64,000 nucleotides of DNA from Agrococcus casei LMG 22410 (GTDB lineage: Bacteria; Actinomycetota; Actinomycetes; Actinomycetales; Microbacteriaceae), in the NCBI RefSeq assembly GCF_900163565.1, contig NZ_FUHU01000009.1, forward strand, positions 16,797-80,796, read 5' to 3'. Shown piece by piece: positions 54,432 through 63,141 of the stretch. The notes below the pieces were generated by a model, which made no database searches, was not told where the DNA came from, and was given only the letters and a program-made list of their open reading frames with translations. Both the position numbers and the translations under genes were made by a program. Every line of letters starts with the position of its first letter. The first letter of the stretch is position 1.

Positions 54432-54662
54432 CTATCGCTTCAGCGTGACTGCCACTTGTACGCCGAGTTGGGTGAAACCCAATCGCTGTGCGAGTCGGCG
54501 GGATGCCTCGTTTCCCTGACGACTGCGCCACTGTGCGACCAGACCGATCCCCAACGCCTCCTGCGTCGCTACAGCTGCGGTGGCATAGGCGAAGCCCGCC
54601 CCTCGGTGCGCCGGACTTGCGAGGACCGCCATCTGGGCGAGCTCCGAACGCCAGCGTTTGAA
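54432..54662 (-). pseudogene. GNAT acetyltransferase C-terminal fragment cut by ISL3
   Basis: The minus-strand frame reads MAVLASPAHRGAGFAYATAA, then VATQEALGIGLVAQWRSRQG and NEASRRLAQRLGFTQLG, the second half of a GNAT enzyme (acetyl-CoA loop and C-terminal N-x-x-S-x-R-L-A-x-x-L-G-F). The first half is replaced by the ISL3 end at 54663. Confidence 0.7.
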
Positions 54663-54665
54663 GGC

Positions 54666-55976
54666 TCATCGCATTCCAGAGTGTAGGTGGGGCCTGAATC
54701 CTCCGGACTCGAGCAGCGATCTGGCGATGTAGTTCGTGAGGTTGCGGAAGCCGAGGGCGGATCCGCGGAGGTGTTCGAGGCGGCCGTTGATGGCCTCGGT
54801 CGGTCCGTTGCTGGTCCCGGGGCGGTCGAAGAACGCGAGGATGTCGGCGGCCCGCTTCTTCAGTGTCCGGCCGAGCTTGCGGAGTTCGACCAAGCGGGCC
54901 GGGACGCCGGTGGCGACGGCGTCGATGACCGCCTGCATGGCCTGCTTCCCGAGCTTCTTGTCGGGTTCCCGGTAAGCGGCGATCATGCGCTGGTAGATGC
55001 CCCAGGTCGCTTCGACCTCGACATGCTGCTCGTCGGCGAACAGCACCTGGATTCGCGTGACCTGCTTCTCGGTGAGGAGGGCATCACCGGTGTGCAGGGT
55101 GCGGCGGGCTTTGTAGAGCGGGTCGTTCTTCATCCCGCGCCTGCCGTGGAGGTCCTGCTGGACGCGCCGCCGGCAGACGTCGAGCGCGTCGCCGGCGAGG
55201 CGGACGACATGGAACGGGTCCATCACCGCGACCGCTTTCGGGAGCTCTTCGGCGGCGGCGGTCTTGAATCCGGTGAACCCGTCCATCGCGACGACCTCGA
55301 TCCCGTCCCGCCACGACTTCGGGCGTCCCGCGAGCCAGTCCTTGAACACGGCCTTCGATCGCCCCTCAACCATGTCCAACAAGCGTGCGGGGCCGATCTT
55401 GTCGCGGTTCGGGGTGAGGTCGATGATCACGGTGACGTATTTGTCGCCGAACCTTGTGTGCCGCCAGACATGCTCGTCGACACCGATCACCCGGACCCCG
55501 TCGAACCGGTGGGAGTTGTTGATCAGGCGTCGGCGGCCCTCGGCGAGGACCGCGCTGTTCGCGGTGTGCCAAGACACCCCCAGCCCTGCCGCGACGCGGG
55601 TCACGGTGAGATGGTCGACGACGATCCCGGCGAGAGCCCATCCCAGTCCACCGCGGGAGATCTTCGCCCGAGACGGCGCAGCCCTCGTGGTGTCTTCCCG
55701 CCAAGTCCGCCGGCAGTGATCACACCGGAACCGGCGCACCCGGAGCAGGAGCGTCGTGGGCCGGTGGCCGAACGGCGCGTGCGCGAGCCGCCGGACGACC
55801 GTGTCCCGGACCACCCCTTCGGCACCGCATTTCCGGCACCACGGGTCTGGCTCGGCGACGCGGCACTCGATCACCGCGCGCTCAGGCTCGAGTCGTTGGC
55901 CGACGGCTTGAAGGCCGAGTTCGTCGAGGCGGCAGAAAGTGGTCAGGCACGGTGCGGCGAAGGTAGCGTTGAACAA
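54666..55976 (-). CDS. ISL3-family transposase, intact
   Basis: A 436-residue transposase. The N-terminal part has a zinc-binding CRKCGAEG and CDHCRRTWRED; the DDE-type catalytic region contains IGVDEHVWRH, VVAMDGFTGFK and VMDPFHVVRLAGDALD; the C-terminal end is GTSNGPTEAINGRLEHLRGS and LGFRNLTNYIARSLLESGGF. The first codon appears to be TTG at 55976, corresponding to GTG in the sister copies. It runs into the element's left end, as usual in ISL3. Confidence 0.92.
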   Translation of the reverse strand: MFNATFAAPCLTTFCRLDELGLQAVGQRLEPERAVIECRVAEPDPWCRKCGAEGVVRDTVVRRLAHAPFGHRPTTLLLRVRRFRCDHCRRTWREDTTRAAPSRAKISRGGLGWALAGIVVDHLTVTRVAAGLGVSWHTANSAVLAEGRRRLINNSHRFDGVRVIGVDEHVWRHTRFGDKYVTVIIDLTPNRDKIGPARLLDMVEGRSKAVFKDWLAGRPKSWRDGIEVVAMDGFTGFKTAAAEELPKAVAVMDPFHVVRLAGDALDVCRRRVQQDLHGRRGMKNDPLYKARRTLHTGDALLTEKQVTRIQVLFADEQHVEVEATWGIYQRMIAAYREPDKKLGKQAMQAVIDAVATGVPARLVELRKLGRTLKKRAADILAFFDRPGTSNGPTEAINGRLEHLRGSALGFRNLTNYIARSLLESGGFRPHLHSGMR

Positions 55977-55977
55977 C

Positions 55978-56031
55978 GTCGAGGTCTTTCAGATGGACAG
56001 CTTAGGAACTTCCATCCTGGAAGACCTCGAC
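55978..56031 (-). repeat. Leader inverted repeat of ISL3-A
   Basis: GTCGAGGTCTT at the transposase side and AAGACCTCGAC upstream form an inverted repeat in the untranslated leader. The same structure occurs in copies B, C and E. Confidence 0.6.
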
Positions 56032-56091
56032 ACCTATCCGGCGATCGCCGCGCGGCCCCGACCTACACTCTCAACTGCGAAGAGCCTTTCT

Positions 56092-57335
56092 GGCTCTTCG
56101 CAGATGAGGGTGTAGCTGCGGAGTGTGGGGTGGGCGCGTCGGTGCCGGGATAGACGTCGAGGTCTCCCGATGATGGAAGTTCTCACGCTCGCCATCAGGA
56201 AGACCTCGACGTGCCCAACGCTACCTTCGACAGCCCCGATTTGACGACCTTCGCGCGCCTGGACGAACTCGGTCTGGTCGCCGTCGGTCAACGCCTCTCG
56301 GCCGAGCGGGCGGTGCTCGAGTGTCGACTCGCGGAGGAAGATCCGTGGTGCCGCGCCTGCGGGGCGAGGTCGACCTCGCGCGGCACGATCACTCGTCGCC
56401 TCGCTCACCAGCCGTTCGGCCACCGCCCCACGACCCTGCTGGTGCGGATCCGGCGCTACCGGTGTGATCACTGCGGCAACCGCTGGCGAGAGGACACCAC
56501 CGCCGCCGCGCCCGAGCGGGCGAAACTCTCCCGCGGCGGGATGCGGTGGGCACTGGAAGCCCTGGTCATCGATCACCTCACGATCGCAAGGATCGCCGCC
56601 GGGCTCGGGGTTGCCTGGCACACCGCCAACGACGCCGTCCTGGCCGAGGGCCAGCAGCTGCTGATCGATGACCCAGCCCGCTTCGACGCCGTCCGCGTGA
56701 TCGGTGTTGACGAGCACCTCTGGCGCCACACCCGGCGCGGCGACAAGTACGTCACCGTGATCATCGACCTCACCCCAGCCAGGGACAAGACCGGCCCGGC
56801 GAGGCTGCTGGACATGATCCCCGGCCGCTCCAAAGCAGCGTTCAAGGCCTGGCTCAAGGCCCACCCCAAGGCATGGAAGGACCGCATCGAGGTAGTGGCG
56901 ATGGACGGGTTCACCGGATACAAGACCGCCGCCGGCGAGGCCCTCCCAGGCGCGGTCGCGGTCATGGATCCCTTCCACGTCGTCCGCCTCGCCGGAGACG
57001 CACTGGAACGACTGCCGACGACGCGTCCAGCAGCAGCTCCACAAGCGCAGGGGCCGCAAGGACGACCCCCTCTACAAGACTCGCCGCACCCTCCACACCG
57101 GCACCAAGCTGCTGACCGACCGCCAATGCCAGCGCCTCAGCAGCCTGTTCGAGCGAGAGAAGCACGTTGCGGTCGAGGTGACCTGGGAGATCTACCAGGC
57201 GATGGTCGCCGCCTACCGAGAACCCGACCGGGCGAAAGCCAAAGCGAAGATGGAGAAGCTCATCACCGCGCTGAGCAAGCGCGTCCCGGACGCCTTGCCC
57301 GAGCTGGCCAAGCTCGGCCGAACACTGACGAAACG
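56092..57335 (+). mobile_element. ISL3-family insertion sequence B, truncated
   Basis: The left end GGCTCTTCGCAGATGAGGGT lies 5 bp after copy A, in opposite orientation. The right third, including the end, is missing: copy C begins at 57336 inside the transposase gene. Confidence 0.8.
56211..57335 (+). pseudogene. ISL3 transposase B, frameshifted and truncated
   Basis: Starts GTG at 56211 after the leader hairpin. The first 265 codons are good (DEHLWRHTRRGDKYVTVIID, VVAMDGFTGYK, VMDPFHVVRLAGDALE). An extra base near 57013 (GAACGACTGCC) shifts the frame. In the restored frame it continues RRRVQQQLHKRRGRKDDPLY to LPELAKLGRTLTKR, then is cut by copy C. About 70 C-terminal residues are lost. Confidence 0.85.
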
Positions 57336-58670
57336 GGCTCTTCACAGATGAGGGTGTAGCGCGTAGTCAAGGATCGAACGGCGTGGCGCTGCCCGGGTAG
57401 GCATCGAGGCCTTCCGATGATGGAAGTTCTCACACTGCCCATCTGGAAGACCTCGACGTGCCTGACGCTACCTTCACCGACCCTGACCTGACCATGTTCT
57501 GCCGCTTGAATGAGCTCGGCCTTGAGGCCACCGGTCAGCGCCTCGAGCCCGCCGGTGCGGTCCTGGCCTGTCGAGTCGTCGAACCCGACCGCTGGTGCCG
57601 ACGCTGTGGCTGTGAAGGAACCGCGCGCGGCACGGTTGTCCGCCGGCTGGCCCACGAGCCGTTGGGGTGGCGTCCGACGACGTTGGAGGTCACGGTCCGC
57701 CGCTACCGGTGCACCGGCTGCGGCCACGTGTGGCGCCAAGACACGTCTTTGGCGGCCGAGCCACGCGCGAAGCTCTCCCGGCGAGGGCTGGCGTGGGCGC
57801 TGGAGGGCATCGTCATCGCCCACCTGACGGTCGCGCGGGTCGCTGAGGGGCTCGGGGTTGCGTGGAACACCGCCAACGATGCCGTCCTGGCCCAGGGCAC
57901 ACGCGTCCTGATCGAGGACCCGAACCGCTTCGACGGCGTCCGCGTGCTCGGCGTCGACGAGCACGTCTGGCGGCTCCAAGCGAGTCTTCAAGGAGTGGCT
58001 CGCCGCTCGCCCTCAGGCATGGCGTGAGGCCATCGAAGTCGTCGCGATGGATGGCTTCACCGGGTTCAAGAGCGCCACCGCCGAGGAACTGCCCGACGCG
58101 GCTGCGGTGATGGATCCCTTCCACGTCGTGCGCCTTGCCGGTGATGCCCTCGACCAGTGCCGACGCCGAGTCCAGCAGGAACTGCACGGGCACCGCGGCC
58201 GCAAAGACGACCCGCTCTACCGTGCGCGTAGAACGTTGCACACCGGCGCGGGCCTGCTCACCGACAAGCAGCAGACCCGCCTGCAGGAGCTGTTCGTGCT
58301 CGAGGAGCACGTGCCCGTCGAGGCGACCTGGGGGATCTACCAGCGGATGATCGCGGCCTACCGCGAGAAGGACCGATCCCTCGGCCGCGCGGCGATGGAG
58401 GCGCTCATCGACGCCGTCAGCCAAGACGTCCCCGCCGGGCTGGACGAGTTGCGCAAGCTCGGTCGGACCCTGAAGGCTCGCGCCACCGACGTGCTGGCCT
58501 ACTTCGAGCGGCCTGGCACCAGCAATGGCCCCACAGAGGCGATCAACGGACGCCTGGAGCACCTGCGCGGCTCGGCCCTGGGCTTCCGCAACCTGACCAA
58601 CTACATCGCCAGATCCCTGCTCGAGTCCGGCGGATTCAGACCTCAACTACACCCTCATCTGTGAAGAGCC
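57336..58670 (+). mobile_element. ISL3-family insertion sequence C
   Basis: Left end GGCTCTTCACAGATGAGGGT and the inverted right end ending at 58670 (ACCCTCATCTGTGAAGAGCC) match over 20 bp. The element is inserted in copy B. No target duplication is recognisable, because the far part of copy B is absent after 58670. Confidence 0.85.
57458..58664 (+). pseudogene. ISL3 transposase C with about 100-bp internal deletion
   Basis: GTG at 57458 opens a good N-terminus (CRRCGCEG, CTGCGHVWRQD) up to GVDEHVWR near 57972. Compared with the sister copies about 34 residues (HTRRGDKYVTVIIDL ... LLDMVEGR) are then missing and the frame is broken; the rest resumes as SKRVFKEWLAARPQAW and runs intact to LLESGGFRPQLHPHL. 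The deletion removes part of the catalytic region, so this copy should be inactive. Confidence 0.88.
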
Positions 58671-59054
58671 GCTTTAGACATCCCTCATCGTCACGGACCA
58701 CTATGAACGATGTCCCGACTCACCTATGAACGATGTCCTGAACCTACACACCTTCAGCTCCACCAATATGTTCAGGCAATGTGTTTCAGCAATAGCCTCC
58801 GGGCTCGTCGATGTGGCCGGTGGCGAGGATTTCGCCGGTGTGCCGGCCGTCGCGGGTCAGCTGACGGCGTGAGGCGATGACCCGTTCTCGGACCGGGCGC
58901 GGCCCTCGCCGCCACGCGATTCTATGGCCTGCCCAGCCTCTGACCGATGTCTCGACTCATCCGTCCCGGTGGACCTAGGGAGTCGAGCCCTAGGTCCACC
59001 CGAGATGGATAAGACATCGCTCAGGCTCTCACGGCGTCGCGCTACCTTGGGGAC
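58671..59054. other. Gene-free stretch with possible IS remnants
   Basis: Contains two direct copies of CTATGAACGATGTCC (58701-58715 and 58724-58738) and a later GACCGATGTCTCGACTCATC, which recall the subterminal repeats of IS481-type elements. A minus-strand stretch (about 58790-58920) reads RERVIASRRQLTRDGRHTGE without a start. I see no intact gene. Confidence 0.45.
58968..59000. terminator. Hairpin downstream of dld
   Basis: GGTGGACCTAGGG pairs perfectly with CCCTAGGTCCACC over 13 bp with a 7-nt loop, 55 bp beyond the dld stop on the minus strand. There is no clear T-run; it may be a terminator or part of an old element end. Confidence 0.5.
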
Positions 59055-60770
59055 TTAGGCCCAGTCCTTGTGCGGCGACGTGCCGCCGATACCGGCGTTG
59101 AACGTATTCGTCGGATCGAGCTCCTTGAAGTGCTCTTCCATGGACTCCGGCAGCTTGTAGATGCGACCGTAGTTGTGCTCGGCGGGCAGCTTCGCGCCGC
59201 GCTCCTCCAGCAGGTGCTGGATGCGGTCGTGCAGCGCCTCGGGATCCACGCCCTGCTTGGCGACATAGTCCTGGTGCATCACATGGCAGAAGAAGTGCCC
59301 GTAATACGCCTTGACCTCAAGCTGGTCGTCGATCTCCTCCGGCAGCACCTCGAGCCAGTTCCAATCGTCGCGACGCAGGGCCACATCGATGGGGATGAGC
59401 CCTGCGATGTGCCGGCGCTTCAACGCGGCGTAGCGAGTGGCGGCACTGGCCGCGCCGAACCGGTTGAGCGACGCGCTCTTTTCTTCATCAGACGTGCAGA
59501 TGAAGAACTCACCAGTGTGCTCGGGCTCTGCGAAGAACTCCTTGAGCATCTTCTCGCTCGCGGCCTTCTGCGACTCGCTGACGGTGAGCAGCAGGTGATG
59601 CTCGAAACGGTTGCGGTACTCCATCATGCGCTTGGGCAGCTGGTTGGGCAGCACGCTGAACATGGCTTGCGATACCGTGTCGGCGAAGGTCGGACCAATG
59701 CCGGGAATCTTCGAGAACAAGCCGTTGGCCCACGTCTTGAACGAGAACATGCGCGTCTGCAGCGCTGGACTCATGAACTTCAGGAAGACGAAGGTGTCTT
59801 TGCCGTACTTCTCGGCCAAGTCGAAGGCACTGCGGCCCATGTACTCACCAGAGATAGGCAGCGGCATGTCGGCTTCGAGGAACAACCGACGGATCTCTTC
59901 GAGCTCGTGCGTGTTGTTCGTGCCGATGTAAAACACGGTCGGGTGCACTTCGCGAGGGAAGGTGCGGGTGCGCACCGCGAACACCATCAGCTTGCCGGCC
60001 GAGCCGGAAGCCTCGAACAGGTACTCGGGGTTCGCATTGTAGCGAGCAGGCGAAGGCACGATCTTGCGCAAGTGCTCGGCGTACTCGGTCTCGTTCGAGT
60101 CTTCGGGAGCTGGGGTGACATCCTCGGGAGACCACTCGCCGCGCTGTAGACGGTCGAGTGCGACCTCAGGGTCGTCTCCGAGCGAGATGCCCAGGTGATT
60201 GACCAGCTCGACCTTGCCGTCGTCGTTGACGCGGGCGAAGATCGCTTCGCGCGTGAATGCCGGACCCTTGCGAATCTGGCTGCCGCCCGAGTTGTTCGCG
60301 ATGCCGCCGATGACCGAGGCGCCGATTGATGTCGACCCGATCACCGAGTGCGGCTCGCGCTGGTGCTTGGCGAGCGCGTCGGTCAGGTGTGTCAGCGGGG
60401 TGCCCGCGAGCGAGATCGCCTCGCGCGCGTCGTTGATGAGGTGCACCTCATCGATGCGGTGAGTCGAGATGATCACAATGGGGCGATCGTAGTCTTGGAA
60501 GCCGGGGCCGGATCCACCAGTCAGGCCCGTGTTCGATGCCTGCGGGATGACGATGAGGTTGTTGTCGACGGATACCTGCAGCGCCCGCCACATCTCGACC
60601 AGCGTGCCGGGGCGCACCACGGCGAAGACTGGTCCTCCGCCGAATCGATAGCCTTTGCTGAATGGCATCGTGGCACGCTCAGAGGTCAGTACATGTTCGT
60701 CGCCGACGATTCTCTTGAACGCATCGATCGCTTCGTGCGAAGTCGTGGTGGTCTGTCCTGGTTGCGTCAT
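59055..60770 (-). CDS. dld: Quinone-dependent D-lactate dehydrogenase
   Basis: A 571-residue flavoprotein, the same length as E. coli Dld. The FAD-binding domain has PQASNTGLTGGSGP, SVIGSTSIGASVIGGIANNS and GGSQIRKGPAF; the C-terminal membrane-associated Lact-deh-memb domain contains YYGHFFCHVMHQDYV and ERGAKLPAEHNYGR. It oxidises D-lactate to pyruvate and passes electrons to the quinone pool at the inner membrane face. ATG at 60770 is preferred over an upstream frame. Flanked on both sides by ISL3 sequence and thus possibly acquired. Confidence 0.95.
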   Translation of the reverse strand: MTQPGQTTTTSHEAIDAFKRIVGDEHVLTSERATMPFSKGYRFGGGPVFAVVRPGTLVEMWRALQVSVDNNLIVIPQASNTGLTGGSGPGFQDYDRPIVIISTHRIDEVHLINDAREAISLAGTPLTHLTDALAKHQREPHSVIGSTSIGASVIGGIANNSGGSQIRKGPAFTREAIFARVNDDGKVELVNHLGISLGDDPEVALDRLQRGEWSPEDVTPAPEDSNETEYAEHLRKIVPSPARYNANPEYLFEASGSAGKLMVFAVRTRTFPREVHPTVFYIGTNNTHELEEIRRLFLEADMPLPISGEYMGRSAFDLAEKYGKDTFVFLKFMSPALQTRMFSFKTWANGLFSKIPGIGPTFADTVSQAMFSVLPNQLPKRMMEYRNRFEHHLLLTVSESQKAASEKMLKEFFAEPEHTGEFFICTSDEEKSASLNRFGAASAATRYAALKRRHIAGLIPIDVALRRDDWNWLEVLPEEIDDQLEVKAYYGHFFCHVMHQDYVAKQGVDPEALHDRIQHLLEERGAKLPAEHNYGRIYKLPESMEEHFKELDPTNTFNAGIGGTSPHKDWA

Positions 60771-60949
60771 CTCTAAGCTTCCTATATTCAGTTGCATCAC
60801 AAGCGCGTCATGATGCTGAGGGGATGTCGCCTTGATCCGAGCTAGTCCGCGGTCGTTCATTTTTTGATGGGCGGGGAAACGAGCCAGGGGGACGACGCCT
60901 GCGACCGTCTGCCCGGAAGCTCGCTACGGCGTCCAAGGAGTGTGCGTGT

Positions 60950-60969
60950 GCGTATGCATGTGCATACGC
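60950..60969 (-). promoter_or_regulatory. Palindromic operator candidate upstream of dld
   Basis: GCGTATGCA-TG-TGCATACGC is a perfect 9-bp inverted repeat 180 bp upstream of dld. Lactate genes are often controlled by GntR-type regulators that bind such palindromes. No regulator gene is adjacent. Confidence 0.45.
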
Positions 60970-61002
60970 GCATCCTCATTGTAGAAGATGCGCATCAGAT
61001 AG

Positions 61003-61080
61003 TTTCGGACCGCGGTACTTTCGGACTCCGGTAGGTTCGGACCGCGATAGTTCGGACCGCGATAGTTCGGACCGCGATGT
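61003..61080. repeat. Tandem repeat, 15-bp unit
   Basis: TTCGGACCGCGATAG occurs in adjacent copies at 61036-61050 and 61051-61065, with a third copy at 61066-61080 (last bases differ). Two degenerate copies precede them (TTTCGGACCGCGGTA and TTCGGACTCCGGTAG). Confidence 0.8.
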
Positions 61081-61158
61081 CGGCCACTGCCCTCACCCCA
61101 TAGATCGACGCAGCAATCAGACTCGCCTAGCGCCGCTTGAACCGTCCCAGGTTTGGTG

Positions 61159-61224
61159 GCTCTTCACAGATGAGGGTGTAGCGCGTAGTCAAGGATCGAA
61201 CGGCGTGGCGCTGCCCGGGTAGGC
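61159..61224 (+). mobile_element. ISL3-C left-end fragment
   Basis: Sixty-six bases identical to the left end of copy C at 57336-57401, in the same orientation, ending abruptly at GGGTAGGC. Identity indicates very recent duplication or recombination. Confidence 0.85.
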
Positions 61225-61250
61225 CCCTCCTTCATGTTCCGCCTAATAGG

Positions 61251-62013
61251 GCTCATCGCATTCCAGGGTGTAGGCGGGGTCTGAAGCCACCCGCCCCGAG
61301 CAGGGATCGGGCGATGCAGTGCGTGAGATCTCGGAAGCCGAGGGCGGATCCGTGGGGGTGTTTGAGCCTGCCGTTGGTGGCCTCGGTGGGGCCGTTGCTG
61401 GCGCCGGGTAGGTCGAAGAATGCCAGCACGTCGCTGGCTCGCCGACGCAGAGCTCGACCGAGGCGGGCCTGTTCGTCGAGGCCTTCGGGGATAGCCGTGC
61501 GGAGGACGTCCATGACGGCCTGCATCTCTGGTTTCCCGAGTGTGCGGTCCGGGAGGCGGCGATCATGCGCTGGTAGATGCCCCAGGTCGCTTCCACTTCG
61601 ACGTGTTGCTCGTCGGCATACAGGTCCTGGATCCGTTCGACCTGGCGGTCGGTGATTAGCGCTGCTCCAGTGTGAAGGGTGCATCGGCAGGAATAGAGCG
61701 GGTCGCCGGCGCGGCGCGGTGTCCGTGCAGGAGTAACTGGATGCGCCGTCGGCAGACGTCGACCGCTTCCCCGGCGAGCCGCCCGACGCGGAAGGGGTCC
61801 ATTACCGCGACCGCGTCCGGGAATTTCTCGGCTGCGGCGGTCTTGAACCCGGTGAAGCCGATTGTCGCAACAACTTCCACTGCCTCGCGCCAAGTCTAGG
61901 GGCGGGCGGCGAGCCAGGTCTTGAACACTGCCTTGGAGCGGCCTTCGACCATGTCCAGCAGCCTGGAAGGGCCGCTGTCCTGGCGAACCGTGGTCAAGTC
62001 GATGATCACCGTA
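61251..62013 (-). pseudogene. ISL3 transposase D, decayed fragment
   Basis: The left end GGCTCATCGCATTCCAGGGT resembles copy A. The minus-strand transposase is broken by several frameshifts: VEGRSKAVFKTWLAARP, VVATIGFTGFKTAAAEKFPD, YADEQHVEVEATWGIYQRM and GASNGPTEATNGRLKHPHGS are in different frames. The N-terminal half is missing beyond about 62013. Confidence 0.82.
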
Positions 62014-62119
62014 CAGTGCGGCCCGATATGCGACGGCGGGCTTGCAGGGCGGAGACCACCCGCGCGCAGGATCCTTGGCCTCGTCTACCCCACACCGAAC
62101 AGATCCTGGCGGAGCGTGC

Positions 62120-62125
62120 TACCTT
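62120..62125 (+). promoter_or_regulatory. -10 box TACCTT, leaderless-type (PadR gene)
   Basis: TACCTT is followed by 7 nt and ATG at 62133. Confidence 0.55.
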
Positions 62126-62132
62126 GTGGTGC

Positions 62133-62471
62133 ATGGAACCTGACGCTGTTCACCTCGTAGGGCAGTTGCGCCGCGGCGCTCTCGAACCATGTGTCCTCGC
62201 CGTCATCGCCCAGCAACCGACCTATGGTCTCGACCTGGCTCGAACGCTGAGCGAACGAGGACTCCTCGAGAGCGAAGGGACGCTGTACCCGCTCCTGTCG
62301 AGACTCCGAAAACGCAACCTCGTGACCACTGCCTGGCAAGAGTCCCCGAGTGGACCCCCGCGCCGCTACTACCACATCACCCCGGCAGGCAAGACCGGAC
62401 TTGCTACATTCACCCAGGAATGGGGCCGCTTCCGGCAAGCCGTCGACCTCGTCATTGGAGACCACGCATGA
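62133..62471 (+). CDS. PadR-family transcriptional regulator
   Basis: A 112-residue winged-helix regulator: LRRGALEPCVLAVIAQQPTYG, LLESEGTLYPLLSRLRKRNL and GPPRRYYHITPAGKTGL are the family pattern. It overlaps the next gene by 4 nt (ATGA), a pairing typical of PadR repressors with HAAS/DUF1700-type membrane proteins. It probably controls this two-gene unit. Confidence 0.9.
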   Translation: MEPDAVHLVGQLRRGALEPCVLAVIAQQPTYGLDLARTLSERGLLESEGTLYPLLSRLRKRNLVTTAWQESPSGPPRRYYHITPAGKTGLATFTQEWGRFRQAVDLVIGDHA

Positions 62472-63097
62472 CCACTCTGCCCTCGTCCGCCGCCGCCCAG
62501 GCCTACCTCAAGCGCCTCACTGCCCTGACCGAATCGCTCCCCTCCAGCGAGCAGCTGGATCTTCTCACCGGAATCGAGGAACACCTCAGGGACGCCGAAC
62601 AGCGAGGCGTGATCCAGGCGGCACTCGACAGTCTCGGCCCACCTGAGCAGATCGCCCTGGAAGCCGGGGCAGAGACGGCCGGCACACCGCGGTGGATGCG
62701 GCTGCTCGCCGTAGCAAGCGCCGTGGCCACAGTGGGAGGCTTCATGGCCCTGGGGGCACTGCTGTGCTTCACGGCGTACTTCGACGATGACTCCGAATAC
62801 GCTCTACACCCGATGCTCATCCTGCTCGCCTTCGGTGCCGGCAGCATGACAGGAGTCTTCTCGACCGTGCTGTCCTTCCTCGTCAGAGAGCTGACCGGAC
62901 AGCAGCGGGTTCTGCTGACCGCTTCGTGGATCGCCTCCTCGCTGCTGGCCATCGTGTTCGGCATCGCGGGCGGGAGCGTCCCGGTCGGAGTCAACCTCCC
63001 TCTCAGCGCCCTCCCGCTCCTGATGGGTGCCATCGGGGTCGTCCTCGTCCTGCGCTACACCGCACCGAACCCCGCTCGCAAACTGGTCCGAAGCTGA
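62468..63097 (+). CDS. HAAS/DUF1700-like membrane protein
   Basis: A 209-residue protein. Residues 1-70 are helical and soluble (YLKRLTALTESLPSSEQLDL, IEEHLRDA, SLGPPEQIA), the HAAS-type signalling domain found next to PadR regulators; five or so membrane helices follow. Function unknown. ATG at 62468 overlaps the PadR stop. It is followed by an ISL3 end 45 bp after its stop. Confidence 0.8.
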   Translation: MTTLPSSAAAQAYLKRLTALTESLPSSEQLDLLTGIEEHLRDAEQRGVIQAALDSLGPPEQIALEAGAETAGTPRWMRLLAVASAVATVGGFMALGALLCFTAYFDDDSEYALHPMLILLAFGAGSMTGVFSTVLSFLVRELTGQQRVLLTASWIASSLLAIVFGIAGGSVPVGVNLPLSALPLLMGAIGVVLVLRYTAPNPARKLVRS

Positions 63098-63141
63098 GCC
63101 ACCCTGGGCCCCATCGCACGTCGCGCTGGGCCGGGTTTCGG

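Larger units (their letters stand above)
54663..56086 (-). mobile_element. ISL3-family insertion sequence A (complete)
   Basis: About 1.42 kb. The left end GGCTCATCGCATTCCAGAGT matches the inverted right end (GGCTCTTCGCAGTTGAGAGT, minus strand 56086 inwards). One long transposase fills it. No 8-bp target duplication is visible because another element adjoins the right end. Confidence 0.85.
60771..61158. other. dld upstream region with palindromes and tandem repeats
   Basis: No gene is supported. It holds a 20-bp palindrome at 60950-60969, a second inverted repeat GCGCATC/GATGCGC at 60968-60993, and a tandem repeat array at 61003-61080. It then meets an ISL3 end at 61159. Confidence 0.6.

Noticed and set aside
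61003..61080. Tandem repeats as a CRISPR array
   Set aside because: Units are head to tail with no spacers and no cas genes are present.
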